A stretch of DNA of 64,000 nt from Thermohalobaculum sp039030715 (GCA_039030715.1 JBCCDU010000005.1:23229-87228), one strand, 5' to 3'; shown: positions 7,373 through 15,562, numbered from the stretch's first letter. A program made the numbers and translations. Notes: a model not told the origin generated them from the sequence alone.

Positions 7373-7576
7373 ATGTCCACCGACATTCAGCGCGGCATGC
7401 CGGGGATCGGCCCCGCCGTGACCCGCGCCTGCCAGGACGCGGGCGCTGCTGCGGCCAGCGAAGTGCCGCGATCTGACCTGCCGATCCACATGGACGCTAT
7501 GATCGCCGCGATGTGGGAAGGTTTCAACGCCGCCCACCAAGCGATCGAGGCCGAACGCATCGCGGCAGATGCTTGA
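7373..7576 (+). CDS. Hypothetical small protein
   Basis: A 67-residue product (MSTDIQRGMPGIGPAVTRAC) with GAGG eight bases before ATG 7373, six bases after the previous gene. Predicted helical, Ala-rich, no recognised motif. It is part of the same rightward operon, ahead of the excisionase gene. Confidence 0.5.
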   Translation: MSTDIQRGMPGIGPAVTRACQDAGAAAASEVPRSDLPIHMDAMIAAMWEGFNAAHQAIEAERIAADA

Positions 7577-7584
7577 TACAGCCG

Positions 7585-7863
7585 ATGGCCGATCCTGAAA
7601 ACATGACTGTCGCCATGGTTGCCGCCCGCTGGGGCTGCAGCGGGCGCCATGTCTACAACATGATCCACGCTGGCGAGTTGCCCGCCTTCCGGCTGGGCGG
7701 TAAATTGATCCGAATCAAGCGCTGGGCCGTGGAGGAACTGGAATGCAGGAATACCGTCTCGTCTGGTTCCGAAAGAAATGGCACGTCCGCATCGGATCAG
7801 GACCGACCAGCCGACGAATTTCCCTTCGTACCACCGACCGACATGAAGCTGATCGGCGTCTAG
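7585..7863 (+). CDS. Excisionase / AlpA-like HTH protein
   Basis: Start at 7585 (MADPENMTVAMVAARWGC). The first 55 residues form a MerR-like helix-turn-helix of the excisionase/AlpA type: VAARWGCSGRHVYNMIHAGE then LPAFRLGGKLIRIKRWAVEE, the wing with the conserved R-x-x-x-K-x-x-R pattern. The remaining 37 residues are low complexity and overlap the first 40 codons of the integrase in another frame. Such proteins bind the arms of the attachment site and turn the integrase toward excision. The 121-base overlap links its translation to that of the integrase. Confidence 0.8.
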   Translation: MADPENMTVAMVAARWGCSGRHVYNMIHAGELPAFRLGGKLIRIKRWAVEELECRNTVSSGSERNGTSASDQDRPADEFPFVPPTDMKLIGV

Positions 7864-8750
7864 CCGCGCTCAAGCTGCAGGCCGCACGCCCCAGCGACGC
7901 CTCGATCGCTTCGCTATGGAATGCCTATGTCCAGGAAAAGACCGGGCGCACCGTGCTGCGCACCATGGATTACACCTGGAAGGGCCTTGCGCCGCGCTTT
8001 GGCCACCTGACACCCGACCTGGTGACCGTCGACACTTGCCGCGACTACATCGCGCACCGGCGCCAGCAGGTCAGCGACGGGACCATCCACACTGAACTCG
8101 GCCACCTCAGCACGGTGCTGAACTGGGCCGTGAAGCGCGAGCTGATCGACAGGGCGCCGCATGTCGAACGGCCAGCCAAACCAGCACCACGGGATCGCTG
8201 GCTGACGCGCAAGGACGCCATGAAGGTGATCGACGCCGCATCTTTCCCGCACCTGCGCCTGTCGATGATCCTGCTGGTGGGTACTGCGGCGCGTGTGGGC
8301 GCGATCCTGGATCTAACCTGGGACCGGGTTGACCTGGAACGCGGCCAGATCAACCTGACCCGCGCCTCGGACGGCGCGAAGCGGAAACAGCGCGCGACAG
8401 TCCCGATCAACGGCATGGTGCGCGCGGCACTGGTCGAAGCCCAGCAGGGCGCGGTGACCGACCATGTCATTGAATGGTCCGGCAAGCCCGTGGCCTCGAT
8501 CAAGAAGGGGATCGCCGCAGCGGCCAAGCGCGCGGGCGTCGAAGGCGTTAGCGCCCACGTCTTCCGGCACACGGCAGCGGTCTGGATGGCCGAGGCCAAC
8601 GTGCCAATGGCGCGGATCGCGCAGTACCTGGGCCACCGGGACAGCCGGGTGACGGAACGGATTTATGCGCGATTTGCCCCGGATCACCTGCGTGACGAAG
8701 CCGAAATTCTCAGCCTGCCAATTCGCGCGGCAAGTTCATTTGATCAATAG
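7743..8750 (+). CDS. int: Phage tyrosine integrase
   Basis: A 335-residue site-specific recombinase that inserts and excises the element at tRNA-Val. The N-terminus is a short arm-binding domain (RKKWHVRIGSGPTSRRISLR), residues 50-140 are the SAM-like core-binding domain, and residues 155-320 the catalytic domain with R184 (TAARVGAIL), the basic strand near K215, H272-x-x-R275 (HVFRH), H298 (YLGHRD) and nucleophile Y308 (ERIYARF). All catalytic residues are present, so it looks active. The gene overlaps the excisionase gene upstream and ends 38 bases before the tRNA-Val 3' end. Confidence 0.93.
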   Translation: MQEYRLVWFRKKWHVRIGSGPTSRRISLRTTDRHEADRRLAALKLQAARPSDASIASLWNAYVQEKTGRTVLRTMDYTWKGLAPRFGHLTPDLVTVDTCRDYIAHRRQQVSDGTIHTELGHLSTVLNWAVKRELIDRAPHVERPAKPAPRDRWLTRKDAMKVIDAASFPHLRLSMILLVGTAARVGAILDLTWDRVDLERGQINLTRASDGAKRKQRATVPINGMVRAALVEAQQGAVTDHVIEWSGKPVASIKKGIAAAAKRAGVEGVSAHVFRHTAAVWMAEANVPMARIAQYLGHRDSRVTERIYARFAPDHLRDEAEILSLPIRAASSFDQ

Positions 8751-8787
8751 AGCAGTTCGCGACTAACCGCTAAGTCATTGATTTGGA

Positions 8788-8862
8788 TGGTGGGCGTGAC
8801 AAGGATTGAACTTGTGACCCCCTCGATGTCAACGAGGTGCTCTCCCACTGAGCTACACGCCC
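8788..8862 (-). tRNA. tRNA-Val (anticodon GAC)
   Basis: Read on the minus strand the 75 bases fold as a full cloverleaf: acceptor stem GGGCGTG/CACGCCC, D arm GCTC-AGTGGGA-GAGC, anticodon stem CCTCG/CGAGG with loop TTGACAT, a five-base variable region, T arm ACAAG-TTCAATC-CTTGT and an encoded CCA. The anticodon GAC reads valine codons GUC and GUU. Its 3' end faces the integrase gene and is the likely attachment site of the element to the left; the identity of the gene is intact because integration restores the 3' end. Confidence 0.97.
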
Positions 8863-8992
8863 ATCCAGTGGAGAGGCCTCGTATAATCCCACCCCTTTGC
8901 CCGCGCAAGACCGAATTCCCGCGCGGGTCAGCCTGCCCGACGCAGCGAATTTGTGGGGTGCGGGCACCGGGAATTGCCGCTAGACTGGATCC

Positions 8993-9856
8993 ATGACAAC
9001 CGATCATGCCTTTCATCTGGCCGAGCCCGCGCGGCTCAGCACCAATCTGGTCTTTTCATCTCCGCATAGCGGTCGGGAGTATCCGGGCGAGCTGGTCGAA
9101 CGCTCGCGACTGGGCCTGCTCCAGTTGCGCGCCTCCGAGGATGTTCTGGTCGACGCGTTGTTTGCGGCGGCACCCGACCATGGCGCGCCGCTGATCGCCG
9201 CGAAATCGCCGCGCGCCTGGCTGGATGTCAACCGTGCCCCGGACGAGCTGGACCCCGCCCTGATCGAGGGTGTGCGCCCGCGCGGCCTGAACCAGCGGGT
9301 GGCGGCCGGCCTGGGCGTCGTTCCGCGCGTCGTATCGGAGGGGGCCGCGATCTATAACGGCAAGATCTCGCTGGTGGATGCGCAGACCCGCATTCATTCG
9401 GTTCACACTCCCTATCACGACGCGCTGGAGGGGCTTTTGATGCGCGCGCGAGACCGGTTCGGCGCGGCCCTGCTGTTCGATTGCCACTCCATGCCGACCG
9501 AGGCCCTGCGCGCCGCGCCGCGCATCAACGGCAAGACGCCCCAGATCGTGCTGGGCGACCGCTTCGGCGCCGCCGCGGCCAGGAGCTACATCGCCGAAAC
9601 CAAGGTTGCGTTCGAACGCGCGGGCTTCACGGTGGCGCGCAACGCCCCGTTTGCCGGCGGCTATATCACCCAGCGCTATGGAAAACCGTCTCGCGGATTG
9701 CACGCGATCCAGATCGAGATCGATCGCGGGCTCTATCTCGACCAGGCGCGGGTCGAACCGAATGCGGATTTCGAGGAAATCCAGGACCTGATCACCGGAG
9801 TGATCGCCGAGTTGATTCTGCTTGGCCGCGAATTGGACGGTCTGGCTGCGGAATAA
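8993..9856 (+). CDS. N-formylglutamate amidohydrolase family protein
   Basis: A 287-residue protein of the N-formylglutamate amidohydrolase family, which hydrolyses N-formyl-L-glutamate to glutamate and formate at the end of one histidine-degradation route. Family marks are NLVFSSPHSGREYP near the start (HSG metal-site motif), KSPRAWLDVNRAPDELDP, LLFDCHSMP (D-x-H-S) and the C-terminal AIQIEIDRGLYLD. No other hut genes are near, so the physiological substrate may be another formylated or amidated acid. It is a single gene directly after the tRNA and probably marks the chromosome side of the insertion. Confidence 0.88.
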   Translation: MTTDHAFHLAEPARLSTNLVFSSPHSGREYPGELVERSRLGLLQLRASEDVLVDALFAAAPDHGAPLIAAKSPRAWLDVNRAPDELDPALIEGVRPRGLNQRVAAGLGVVPRVVSEGAAIYNGKISLVDAQTRIHSVHTPYHDALEGLLMRARDRFGAALLFDCHSMPTEALRAAPRINGKTPQIVLGDRFGAAAARSYIAETKVAFERAGFTVARNAPFAGGYITQRYGKPSRGLHAIQIEIDRGLYLDQARVEPNADFEEIQDLITGVIAELILLGRELDGLAAE

Positions 9857-9901
9857 CGGCTTTTCGCGCGGCAATTGCCCCGAAAGTACCCCCATCCAGG
9901 C

Positions 9902-9929
9902 AAAAAAAGGGGCCGGCTCGCGCCGGCCC
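9902..9929 (-). terminator. Rho-independent terminator
   Basis: An eight-base-pair stem GGGCCGGC/GCCGGCCC with a GCGA loop on the minus strand (9929-9910), followed at once by seven T residues (9908-9902). It ends minus-strand transcription, from the candidate small RNA or from dinB. Confidence 0.85.
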
Positions 9930-9980
9930 TAAGTCTAAGGGAGGAAACGCCCAGGAAGGGCGGCGATACGAATATCGCTG
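9902..9980 (-). ncRNA. Candidate small RNA with three stacked hairpins
   Basis: Read on the minus strand: GCGATA-TTCG-TATCGC (9978-9963), directly followed by CGCCC-TTCCT-GGGCG (9962-9948), a single-stranded TTTCCTCCC (anti-Shine-Dalgarno-like) and a terminator hairpin with a T run ending at 9902. A weak promoter, TTGTTT (10015-10010), 17 bases, TAGCTT (9992-9987), would start the RNA at about 9980, exactly at the first hairpin. The stop of dinB is 145 bases upstream, so read-through processing is an alternative source. The remaining gap bases to 10124 show no gene. Confidence 0.45.
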
Positions 9981-10124
9981 ACGACAAAGCTATGTGTGCA
10001 TCGCAGCAAAAACAAGCCAAAAATTGGGTTTTTTCAGGACAGTGGCGATATTGCGCCTGGCTATGTGGTTACAAAAAAGGCGTTTTCTCATTTTTTGCGC
10101 AGCAACAACGCATCCGCAGCAATA

Positions 10125-11387
10125 TCACCGCAGGGCGCGTCCACGGATGATTGCATCGCGCCCGAATCTTTCCCGTATAGCGTCAGTCGCCGCCTCCGCG
10201 CGGGCCCGGGCGGCCCCGCCGTCGTCGAACAGGCCCGCTTCGGGCGCGGATTGCCCCGCCTCGCCGATCAGATTGCTCAGACCGATGCCGATCAGCCGGA
10301 AAGGCCCTTTGTCGAGCACCTGATCGAGCAGGCCCTCGCCTCGCTCGAAAATCAGATCGGCCAGATTCGAGGGCGCCTCGAACCGCGCCTGCCGGGTCAC
10401 CGTACGAAAATCCGCGGTCTTCAGCTTCAACGTGACCGTCCCACCCGCGAGTTCCTTCGCCTTCGCCCGGTCCGAGGTGCGCACCGCCAGGCGCCAGAGA
10501 TGGCCGATCAGCCGGTCGCGTTCGCTCAGATCCTCCTCGAAGGTCGTTTCCGACGAAATCGACTTGGCCTCGCCGGTGGGATCCACCCGCCGTTTATCCA
10601 CTCCACGCGACAGCTCCGACAACCGCTTGCCCATCTTGCCATAGCGCGCCAGCAAAGCGTTCGGATCGGCGGCGGCCAGGTCCGCATTGGTGCGAAACCC
10701 ATCGCCCTCCAACTTCCTCGCCAGCGCCGCCCCCACGCCCCAGATCGTGCCGACCGGGCGAGGCGCTAGGAACGCCACGGTCTCGGCGGCCCCGATTACG
10801 GAAAACCCCCGCGGCTTGTCCAGGTCCGAGGCGATCTTAGCCAGATATTTCGAATGGCTGAGCCCGACCGACACCGTGATCCCGATCTCGCGCTCGATCT
10901 CCAGCGCCATCCGCGCCATGGAAAGTGCAGGCTGGGCGCCCAGCAGACGCTCGGTGCCGCTCAGATCCATGAAAGCCTCGTCCAGCGAGAGCGGCTCGAC
11001 CAGCGGCGTCAGCGCCAGCATCTTCGCCCGGATCTGGCGGCTGACCGCGACATAGGCCTCCATGCGCGGCTTCACCACCACCGCATCGGGGCACAGCTTC
11101 AACGCCTTGAACATCGGCATGGCCGAGCGTACCCCGGCAATCCGCGCGATATAGCAGCAGGTGGACACGACACCTCGCCTCCCGCCGCCCACGATCAGCG
11201 CCTTGTCGGCCAGCGAGGGGTCGTCGCGCTTCTCGACCGCGGCATAGAACGCATCGCAATCCATATGCGCGATGCTCAGCGCGGCCAGTTCGCCATGGGC
11301 GACAAGCCGCCGCTTGCCGCAGCCGGGGCAGCGCCCGGCGGGCGCGGTCTCGAACCAGGACAGACAATCTCGGCACATCGCGGGCAT
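10125..11387 (-). CDS. dinB: DNA polymerase IV (Y family), with N-terminal zinc finger
   Basis: A 420-residue translesion polymerase that copies past damaged bases with low fidelity. After a four-Cys zinc knuckle (MPAMCRDCLSW, RCPGCGKRR; common in alphaproteobacterial DinB) come the palm motifs AHMDCDAFYAAVEKRDDP and SLDEAFMDLSG with the catalytic D and D-E, the fingers residue pattern VVSTCCYIARIAGVRS, the helix-hairpin-helix region (IWGVGAALARKLEGDGFRT) and the little-finger domain. The C-terminal tail does not show a clear clamp motif. Start 11387 has AGGA ten bases upstream; the frame open to 11663 is proline-run junk. It lies in the same direction as pyrF, 115 bases downstream. Confidence 0.94.
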   Translation of the reverse strand: MPAMCRDCLSWFETAPAGRCPGCGKRRLVAHGELAALSIAHMDCDAFYAAVEKRDDPSLADKALIVGGGRRGVVSTCCYIARIAGVRSAMPMFKALKLCPDAVVVKPRMEAYVAVSRQIRAKMLALTPLVEPLSLDEAFMDLSGTERLLGAQPALSMARMALEIEREIGITVSVGLSHSKYLAKIASDLDKPRGFSVIGAAETVAFLAPRPVGTIWGVGAALARKLEGDGFRTNADLAAADPNALLARYGKMGKRLSELSRGVDKRRVDPTGEAKSISSETTFEEDLSERDRLIGHLWRLAVRTSDRAKAKELAGGTVTLKLKTADFRTVTRQARFEAPSNLADLIFERGEGLLDQVLDKGPFRLIGIGLSNLIGEAGQSAPEAGLFDDGGAARARAEAATDAIRERFGRDAIIRGRALR

Positions 11388-11424
11388 GGTGACGATCCTA
11401 GCAGCCCCGGCGCGGGCTTTCACC

Positions 11425-11499
11425 CCACCGGTTCGGGGGTGGCGCTGCGCGCCAGGGGGGGGGGGTGGGGGCGGGCGGCGGCTCCGCCGAACCGGTGGG
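11425..11499. repeat. Thirteen-base inverted repeat around a G-rich tract with ten consecutive G
   Basis: CCCACCGGTTCGG (11425-11437) and its exact reverse complement (11487-11499) enclose 49 bases that include ten G in a row (11456-11465) and further G runs, a guanine-quadruplex-like composition. It lies between pyrF and dinB and could be a terminator-like or pausing structure for the minus strand, where it reads as a C-rich loop. Confidence 0.7.
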
Positions 11500-11502
11500 A
11501 TC

Positions 11503-12189
11503 TCAGGCGATCTCCTCCAGAATGGCCCGTGCCGCGGCTTCCGGGTCCGCCGCGGCCCAGATCGGACGGCCCACCACGATATGGTCTGCGCCATCCGCCA
11601 GCGCCCGCGCGGGCGTCGCAATGCGTTTCTGATCGCCCACTGCGGCGCCTTCCGGCCGCACACCAGGCGTGACGATCAGGCGCCCCGCAGCCTCCGGCAA
11701 TGCACGGATCAGTGCGGCCTCCCGCGGGCTGGCGATCACCCCGTCGGCACCGGCGGCCAGGGCGCGCCGCGCCCGTTCCACGGTCAGGTCCCGCACATCG
11801 CCGGGGCGTATCAGCATCTCGTCCAGATCCCCGCGATCCAGCGAGGTCAGAACCGTCACGCCCAGGATCTTCAGGTCCGAGGCACCGCGCCCCTCGACCG
11901 CCGCGCGCACCACCTGCGGGTCGCCATGCACGGTCAGGAAATCCAGATCGAACTGCGCCAGCCCCCGCACAGCCTTCTCGATCGTCGCCCCGATATCGAA
12001 GAGCTTCATGTCCAGAAAGACCCGCTTGCCCTGCTCCTTCAGCTCCATCGCCAGGGCCATGCCCCCGCCGGTGAGCATCCCCAGCCCGATCTTGTAGAAC
12101 CCCACCCGGTCGCCCAGCCGTTCGGCCAGCGCCCCACCCTCGATCGCGTTCGGCACGTCCAGTGCCACGATCAACCTGTCATCGCTCAT
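11503..12189 (-). CDS. pyrF: Orotidine 5'-phosphate decarboxylase
   Basis: A 228-residue TIM-barrel enzyme for the last step of UMP synthesis, decarboxylating OMP to UMP. The active-site signature is complete: D11 (VALDVPN), K33 (FYKIGLG) and the D60-x-K62-x-x-D65-I motif (FLDMKLFDIGAT), plus the phosphate-binding end VTPGVRP and IVVGRPIW. The length is that of bacterial type I enzymes. Other pyr genes are not in the window. The gene precedes dinB on the same strand, separated by the inverted repeat at 11425-11499. Confidence 0.97.
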   Translation of the reverse strand: MSDDRLIVALDVPNAIEGGALAERLGDRVGFYKIGLGMLTGGGMALAMELKEQGKRVFLDMKLFDIGATIEKAVRGLAQFDLDFLTVHGDPQVVRAAVEGRGASDLKILGVTVLTSLDRGDLDEMLIRPGDVRDLTVERARRALAAGADGVIASPREAALIRALPEAAGRLIVTPGVRPEGAAVGDQKRIATPARALADGADHIVVGRPIWAAADPEAAARAILEEIA

Positions 12190-12225
12190 CGCCGCCTCCG
12201 TTTTCGCGGGGGTGGCGCAGGATCG

Positions 12226-12759
12226 TCACCGGGTCAAGGGGATATCGAGCGACAGGAAGGGAAACGCCCCGCGCTCGGCCCGGCCGAGCGGCACGAAAAC
12301 CTCGACCTCGCCGGGCAGGATCGCGGTCTCTCCCGGCACGCCGCCAAGCGGCGCGAAGGCCCGCGCCAGCACCGCGTCGATCTGATCCTCGCGCGCCGCA
12401 ATCGCCCCCAGGCGACAGGTCTCCCGCGCCAGGCTGGAGGAGGCCTTTCCGCATTCGCGCGTGATCTCGCGCCGCCACCTTGTCTGGTCGACATAGAGGC
12501 CCCGCTCGAACTCCACGATCCCGGCTGCCGTCGCCCCCTGCAGCGCGGCCGTGATGTTCGAGAGCCGGGTCTCCAGCGCCAGCAGACGGTTGTCGGCCAG
12601 AAGCCCCAGACAAGCGGCGCGCCCATGTTCGGTCGCCTCGATCGCACAAGCCGTCGCGGCGCGCGACTCGAACGGGCTCGCCACGCCGGGCTCCGGCACC
12701 AGACCGAGCAGCGTCATGCAAGTCAGGCTGAAAAGCCAGGGGCGAAAACCGCGTGTCAT
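12226..12759 (-). CDS. Exported protein, possibly LprI/DUF1311-like
   Basis: A 177-residue product with a signal peptide (FRPWLFSLTCMTLLGLV, cleaved near residue 27). The mature part has four Cys in two pairs (C38/C50 and C102/C115) around W-R-x-x-I-T-x-E-C-G and R-E-T-C-R, a pattern like the small periplasmic LprI or DUF1311 domain, where two disulphides hold a helical bundle. The assignment is tentative. It ends 36 bases before pyrF in the same direction, so the two may be co-transcribed. A role as periplasmic inhibitor of lysozyme-like enzymes would be an extrapolation. Confidence 0.6.
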   Translation of the reverse strand: MTRGFRPWLFSLTCMTLLGLVPEPGVASPFESRAATACAIEATEHGRAACLGLLADNRLLALETRLSNITAALQGATAAGIVEFERGLYVDQTRWRREITRECGKASSSLARETCRLGAIAAREDQIDAVLARAFAPLGGVPGETAILPGEVEVFVPLGRAERGAFPFLSLDIPLTR

Positions 12760-12820
12760 CCCTCCCTCAATGCCGCGTCAATCTGAGCATTTCGTTAGCG
12801 CGGGAACGGTCGGCGCGTGG

Positions 12821-12850
12821 CTTGCACGGACGTTGCCGAATTCCCACATA
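12821..12850 (+). promoter_or_regulatory. RpoH-type heat-shock promoter of clpB
   Basis: CTTGCAC (12821-12827), a 15-base spacer and CCCACATA (12843-12850) match the sigma-32 consensus (CTTGAAA, 13-16 bases, CCCATNT) closely. It lies 100 bases before the clpB start, in the right direction, and clpB is a standard RpoH target. Confidence 0.7.
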
Positions 12851-12949
12851 TCTGTCAGGCGTGCCGAAATCGGGCGCCGATATACCAATGGCGAAGCCGG
12901 GACGTGCCAAGCATGGGCGCCGGGCAGTCGTGCAACGAGGAGCAGACCC

Positions 12950-15556
12950 ATGGACTTGTCCAAGTTCACAGACCGCGCACGCGGATTTATTCAGGCAGCG
13001 CAAACCATCGCCCTGCGCGAGGACCACCAACGCCTGACCCCAGAACATCTACTCAAGGCCCTGCTGGACGATCCGGAGGGGCTGGCCGCCAATCTGATCG
13101 CCGCCGCCGGTGGCGCATCTGCCGCCGCACGCAACGGCGTGGATGCGGCCGTAGCGAAACTGCCCAAGGTCAAGGGGTCGGGCGAGATCTATATGGACCC
13201 GTCGCTCGCCAAAGTGCTGGACGAGGCAGGTCAACTCGCCCAAAAGGCAGGCGACAGCTTTGTCAGCGCCGAGAGGATGCTGACCGCCCTGGCGCTGGCC
13301 AAGGGAACCGAGGCGTCGAAAGTGCTGGAAAGCGCGGGCGTCCAGCCGCAGCCGCTGAACGCCGCGATCAACGACCTGCGCAAGGGTCGCACGGCGGACA
13401 GCGCCAGTGCCGAAGACAGCTATGACAGCCTCAAGAAATACGCCCGCGACCTGACCGAGGACGCGCGTGCAGGCAATATCGACCCGGTGATCGGCCGCGA
13501 CGAGGAGATCCGCCGCTGCATCCAGGTCCTCAGCCGCCGCACCAAGAACAACCCGGTGGTGATCGGCGAGCCCGGCGTGGGTAAAACCGCGATTGCCGAG
13601 GGGCTGGCCATTCGCATCGTCAACGGTGACGTGCCCGAAAGCCTGAAGGACAAGGCGCTGATGGCGCTGGATATGGGCGCACTGATCGCCGGCGCGAAGT
13701 ACCGCGGCGAGTTCGAGGAACGGCTGAAGGCCGTGCTGGGCGAGGTTCAGGCCGCCGCCGGGGGCATTATCCTCTTCATCGACGAGATGCACACCCTGGT
13801 CGGCGCGGGCAAGGGCGAGGGGGCGATGGATGCCTCCAACCTGCTCAAACCCGCACTGGCCCGGGGCGAGCTGCACTGCATCGGCGCGACCACCTTGGAT
13901 GAATACCGCAAGCATGTAGAGAAAGACGCGGCGCTCGCCCGGCGTTTCCAACCGGTTTTCATCGCCGAGCCGACGGTGGAGGACGCGATCAGCATCCTGC
14001 GCGGGATCAAGGAGAAATACGAAGTCCATCACGGCGTCCGCATCACCGACTCGGCCCTGGTGGCCGCGGCCACCCTTTCGAACCGCTACATCACCGACCG
14101 GTTCCTGCCGGACAAGGCGATCGATCTGATGGACGAGGCGGCCAGCCGCCTGCGGATGGAGGTGGATTCGAAGCCCGAGGAGCTCGACGCGCTGGATCGG
14201 GATATCCTGCAAAAGCAGATCGAGGCCGAGGCGCTGAAGAAGGAGGGCGACGAGGCCTCCAAGGACCGCCTCGCCAAGATCGAAACCGAACTTGCGGATC
14301 TGGAGGAGCAATCCGCCAGCCTCACCGCCCGCTGGCAGGCCGAGAAGGACAAGCTGGGTGCTGCTTCGGCCATCAAGGAGCAGTTGGACGAGGCACGCAG
14401 CAAGCTGGACGCCGCCAAACGCCAGGGCGACCTGGCAGAGGCCGGTCGCCTGCAATTCGGCCTGATCCCGGAGTTGGAGCAGAACCTCGCCGAGGCCGAG
14501 GAAGCCGAAGGCAGCACCGGCGACGTGATGGTCGAGGAAGCCGTTACGCCCGAGCATGTCGCCCAGGTCGTCGGTCGCTGGACCGGTATTCCCGTCGACA
14601 AGATGCTGGAGGGGGAGCGCGAGAAACTGCTGAAGATGGAAGACGAGATCGCCAAACGCGTGATCGGCCAGGACGATGCGGTTTCGGCCGTCTCCCGCGC
14701 CGTACGCCGGGCGCGCGCGGGGCTCTCCGATCCCAACCGGCCGATGGGCTCGTTCCTGTTCCTCGGCCCCACCGGCGTCGGCAAGACCGAACTGACCAAG
14801 GCGCTGGCCGAGTTCCTGTTCGACGACGACCAGGCCATGGCCCGGATCGACATGTCGGAGTTCATGGAGAAGCACTCCGTCGCCCGGCTGATCGGCGCCC
14901 CTCCCGGCTATGTCGGCTATGACGAGGGTGGCGTGCTGACCGAGGCTGTGCGCCGCCGCCCCTATCAGGTGGTGCTGTTCGACGAGGTCGAGAAGGCGCA
15001 TTCCGATGTCTTCAACGTGCTCTTGCAGGTGCTGGACGAAGGCCGGCTGACCGATGGCCAGGGCCGAACGGTCGATTTCCGCAACACGCTGATCATCCTG
15101 ACCTCGAACCTCGGCGCCGAGTTCCTGACCGCCCTGCCCGATGGCGGCTCGACCAAGGATGCCGAGCCTCAAGTGATGGAGATGGTGCGCGCGCATTTCC
15201 GGCCGGAGTTCCTGAATCGGCTGGACGAGATCGTCCTCTTCGACCGCCTCAGCCGCAGCCACATGGGCGGCATCGTCCAGATCCAGCTCGCCCAGTTGAT
15301 GAAACGGCTGGAGCCGCGCAAGATCAGCCTCGCCCTGGACGACCAGGCCCTGGAATGGCTGGCCGAGCGCGGCTACGACCCGGTCTATGGCGCAAGACCA
15401 CTCAAGCGGGTGATTCAGAAGGCGCTCCAGGACCCCCTGGCCGAAATGCTGCTGGAGGGCAGCCTGAAAGACGGCGAAACCCTGCCCGTCGGCTCGGATG
15501 GCGAAGACCTGGTGCTAGGCCATCAACCCCGCCCCAAGGCGGCAGCGGTACACTGA
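12950..15556 (+). CDS. clpB: ATP-dependent disaggregase ClpB
   Basis: An 868-residue Hsp100 chaperone that pulls proteins out of aggregates through its hexameric ring with DnaK. Order of domains: N-terminal double Clp repeat (1-145), first AAA+ module with Walker A GEPGVGKT (about 206-213) and IILFIDEMH, the middle coiled-coil (about 410-530, Glu/Lys/Ala-rich), second AAA+ module with GPTGVGKT (about 607-614) and QVVLFDEVEKAH, and the C-terminal D2-small domain. Pore tyrosine motif KYRGE and GYVG loops are present. Start 12950 follows a GAGGAG ribosome site; the open frame upstream to 12551 is not coding. Preceded by an RpoH promoter and followed by a terminator. Confidence 0.98.
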   Translation: MDLSKFTDRARGFIQAAQTIALREDHQRLTPEHLLKALLDDPEGLAANLIAAAGGASAAARNGVDAAVAKLPKVKGSGEIYMDPSLAKVLDEAGQLAQKAGDSFVSAERMLTALALAKGTEASKVLESAGVQPQPLNAAINDLRKGRTADSASAEDSYDSLKKYARDLTEDARAGNIDPVIGRDEEIRRCIQVLSRRTKNNPVVIGEPGVGKTAIAEGLAIRIVNGDVPESLKDKALMALDMGALIAGAKYRGEFEERLKAVLGEVQAAAGGIILFIDEMHTLVGAGKGEGAMDASNLLKPALARGELHCIGATTLDEYRKHVEKDAALARRFQPVFIAEPTVEDAISILRGIKEKYEVHHGVRITDSALVAAATLSNRYITDRFLPDKAIDLMDEAASRLRMEVDSKPEELDALDRDILQKQIEAEALKKEGDEASKDRLAKIETELADLEEQSASLTARWQAEKDKLGAASAIKEQLDEARSKLDAAKRQGDLAEAGRLQFGLIPELEQNLAEAEEAEGSTGDVMVEEAVTPEHVAQVVGRWTGIPVDKMLEGEREKLLKMEDEIAKRVIGQDDAVSAVSRAVRRARAGLSDPNRPMGSFLFLGPTGVGKTELTKALAEFLFDDDQAMARIDMSEFMEKHSVARLIGAPPGYVGYDEGGVLTEAVRRRPYQVVLFDEVEKAHSDVFNVLLQVLDEGRLTDGQGRTVDFRNTLIILTSNLGAEFLTALPDGGSTKDAEPQVMEMVRAHFRPEFLNRLDEIVLFDRLSRSHMGGIVQIQLAQLMKRLEPRKISLALDDQALEWLAERGYDPVYGARPLKRVIQKALQDPLAEMLLEGSLKDGETLPVGSDGEDLVLGHQPRPKAAAVH

Positions 15557-15562
15557 CAGCTT

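Larger units (their letters stand above)
1..8787. mobile_element. Prophage or prophage-derived element, right end, inserted at tRNA-Val
   Basis: The stretch holds a P27-type terminase small subunit, an HNH endonuclease, a divergent repressor/Cro pair, an excisionase and a tyrosine integrase, all phage hallmarks, together with many small genes without recognisable family. The integrase gene ends 38 bases from the 3' end of a tRNA-Val gene, the usual arrangement when a tRNA 3' end is the attachment site. The element extends beyond the left edge, so its other attachment site, capsid and tail genes are not visible, and whether the prophage is intact cannot be judged. The right boundary is placed at the tRNA 3' end by inference. 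Confidence 0.8.

Noticed and set aside
9875..10150. A 91-codon plus-strand frame after the amidohydrolase gene
   Set aside because: It runs through the terminator and candidate small RNA and has no credible start signal.
11388..11663. In-frame upstream extension of dinB
   Set aside because: It contains a run of proline codons from the C-rich strand of the ten-G tract and invades pyrF.
12551..12949. In-frame upstream extension of clpB
   Set aside because: The extension crosses the RpoH promoter and part of the opposing exported-protein gene; MDLSKFTDRARGF after GAGGAG is the normal ClpB start.
13049..15262. A 737-codon minus-strand open frame opposite clpB
   Set aside because: High-GC shadow frame of a strongly conserved gene, without recognisable product.
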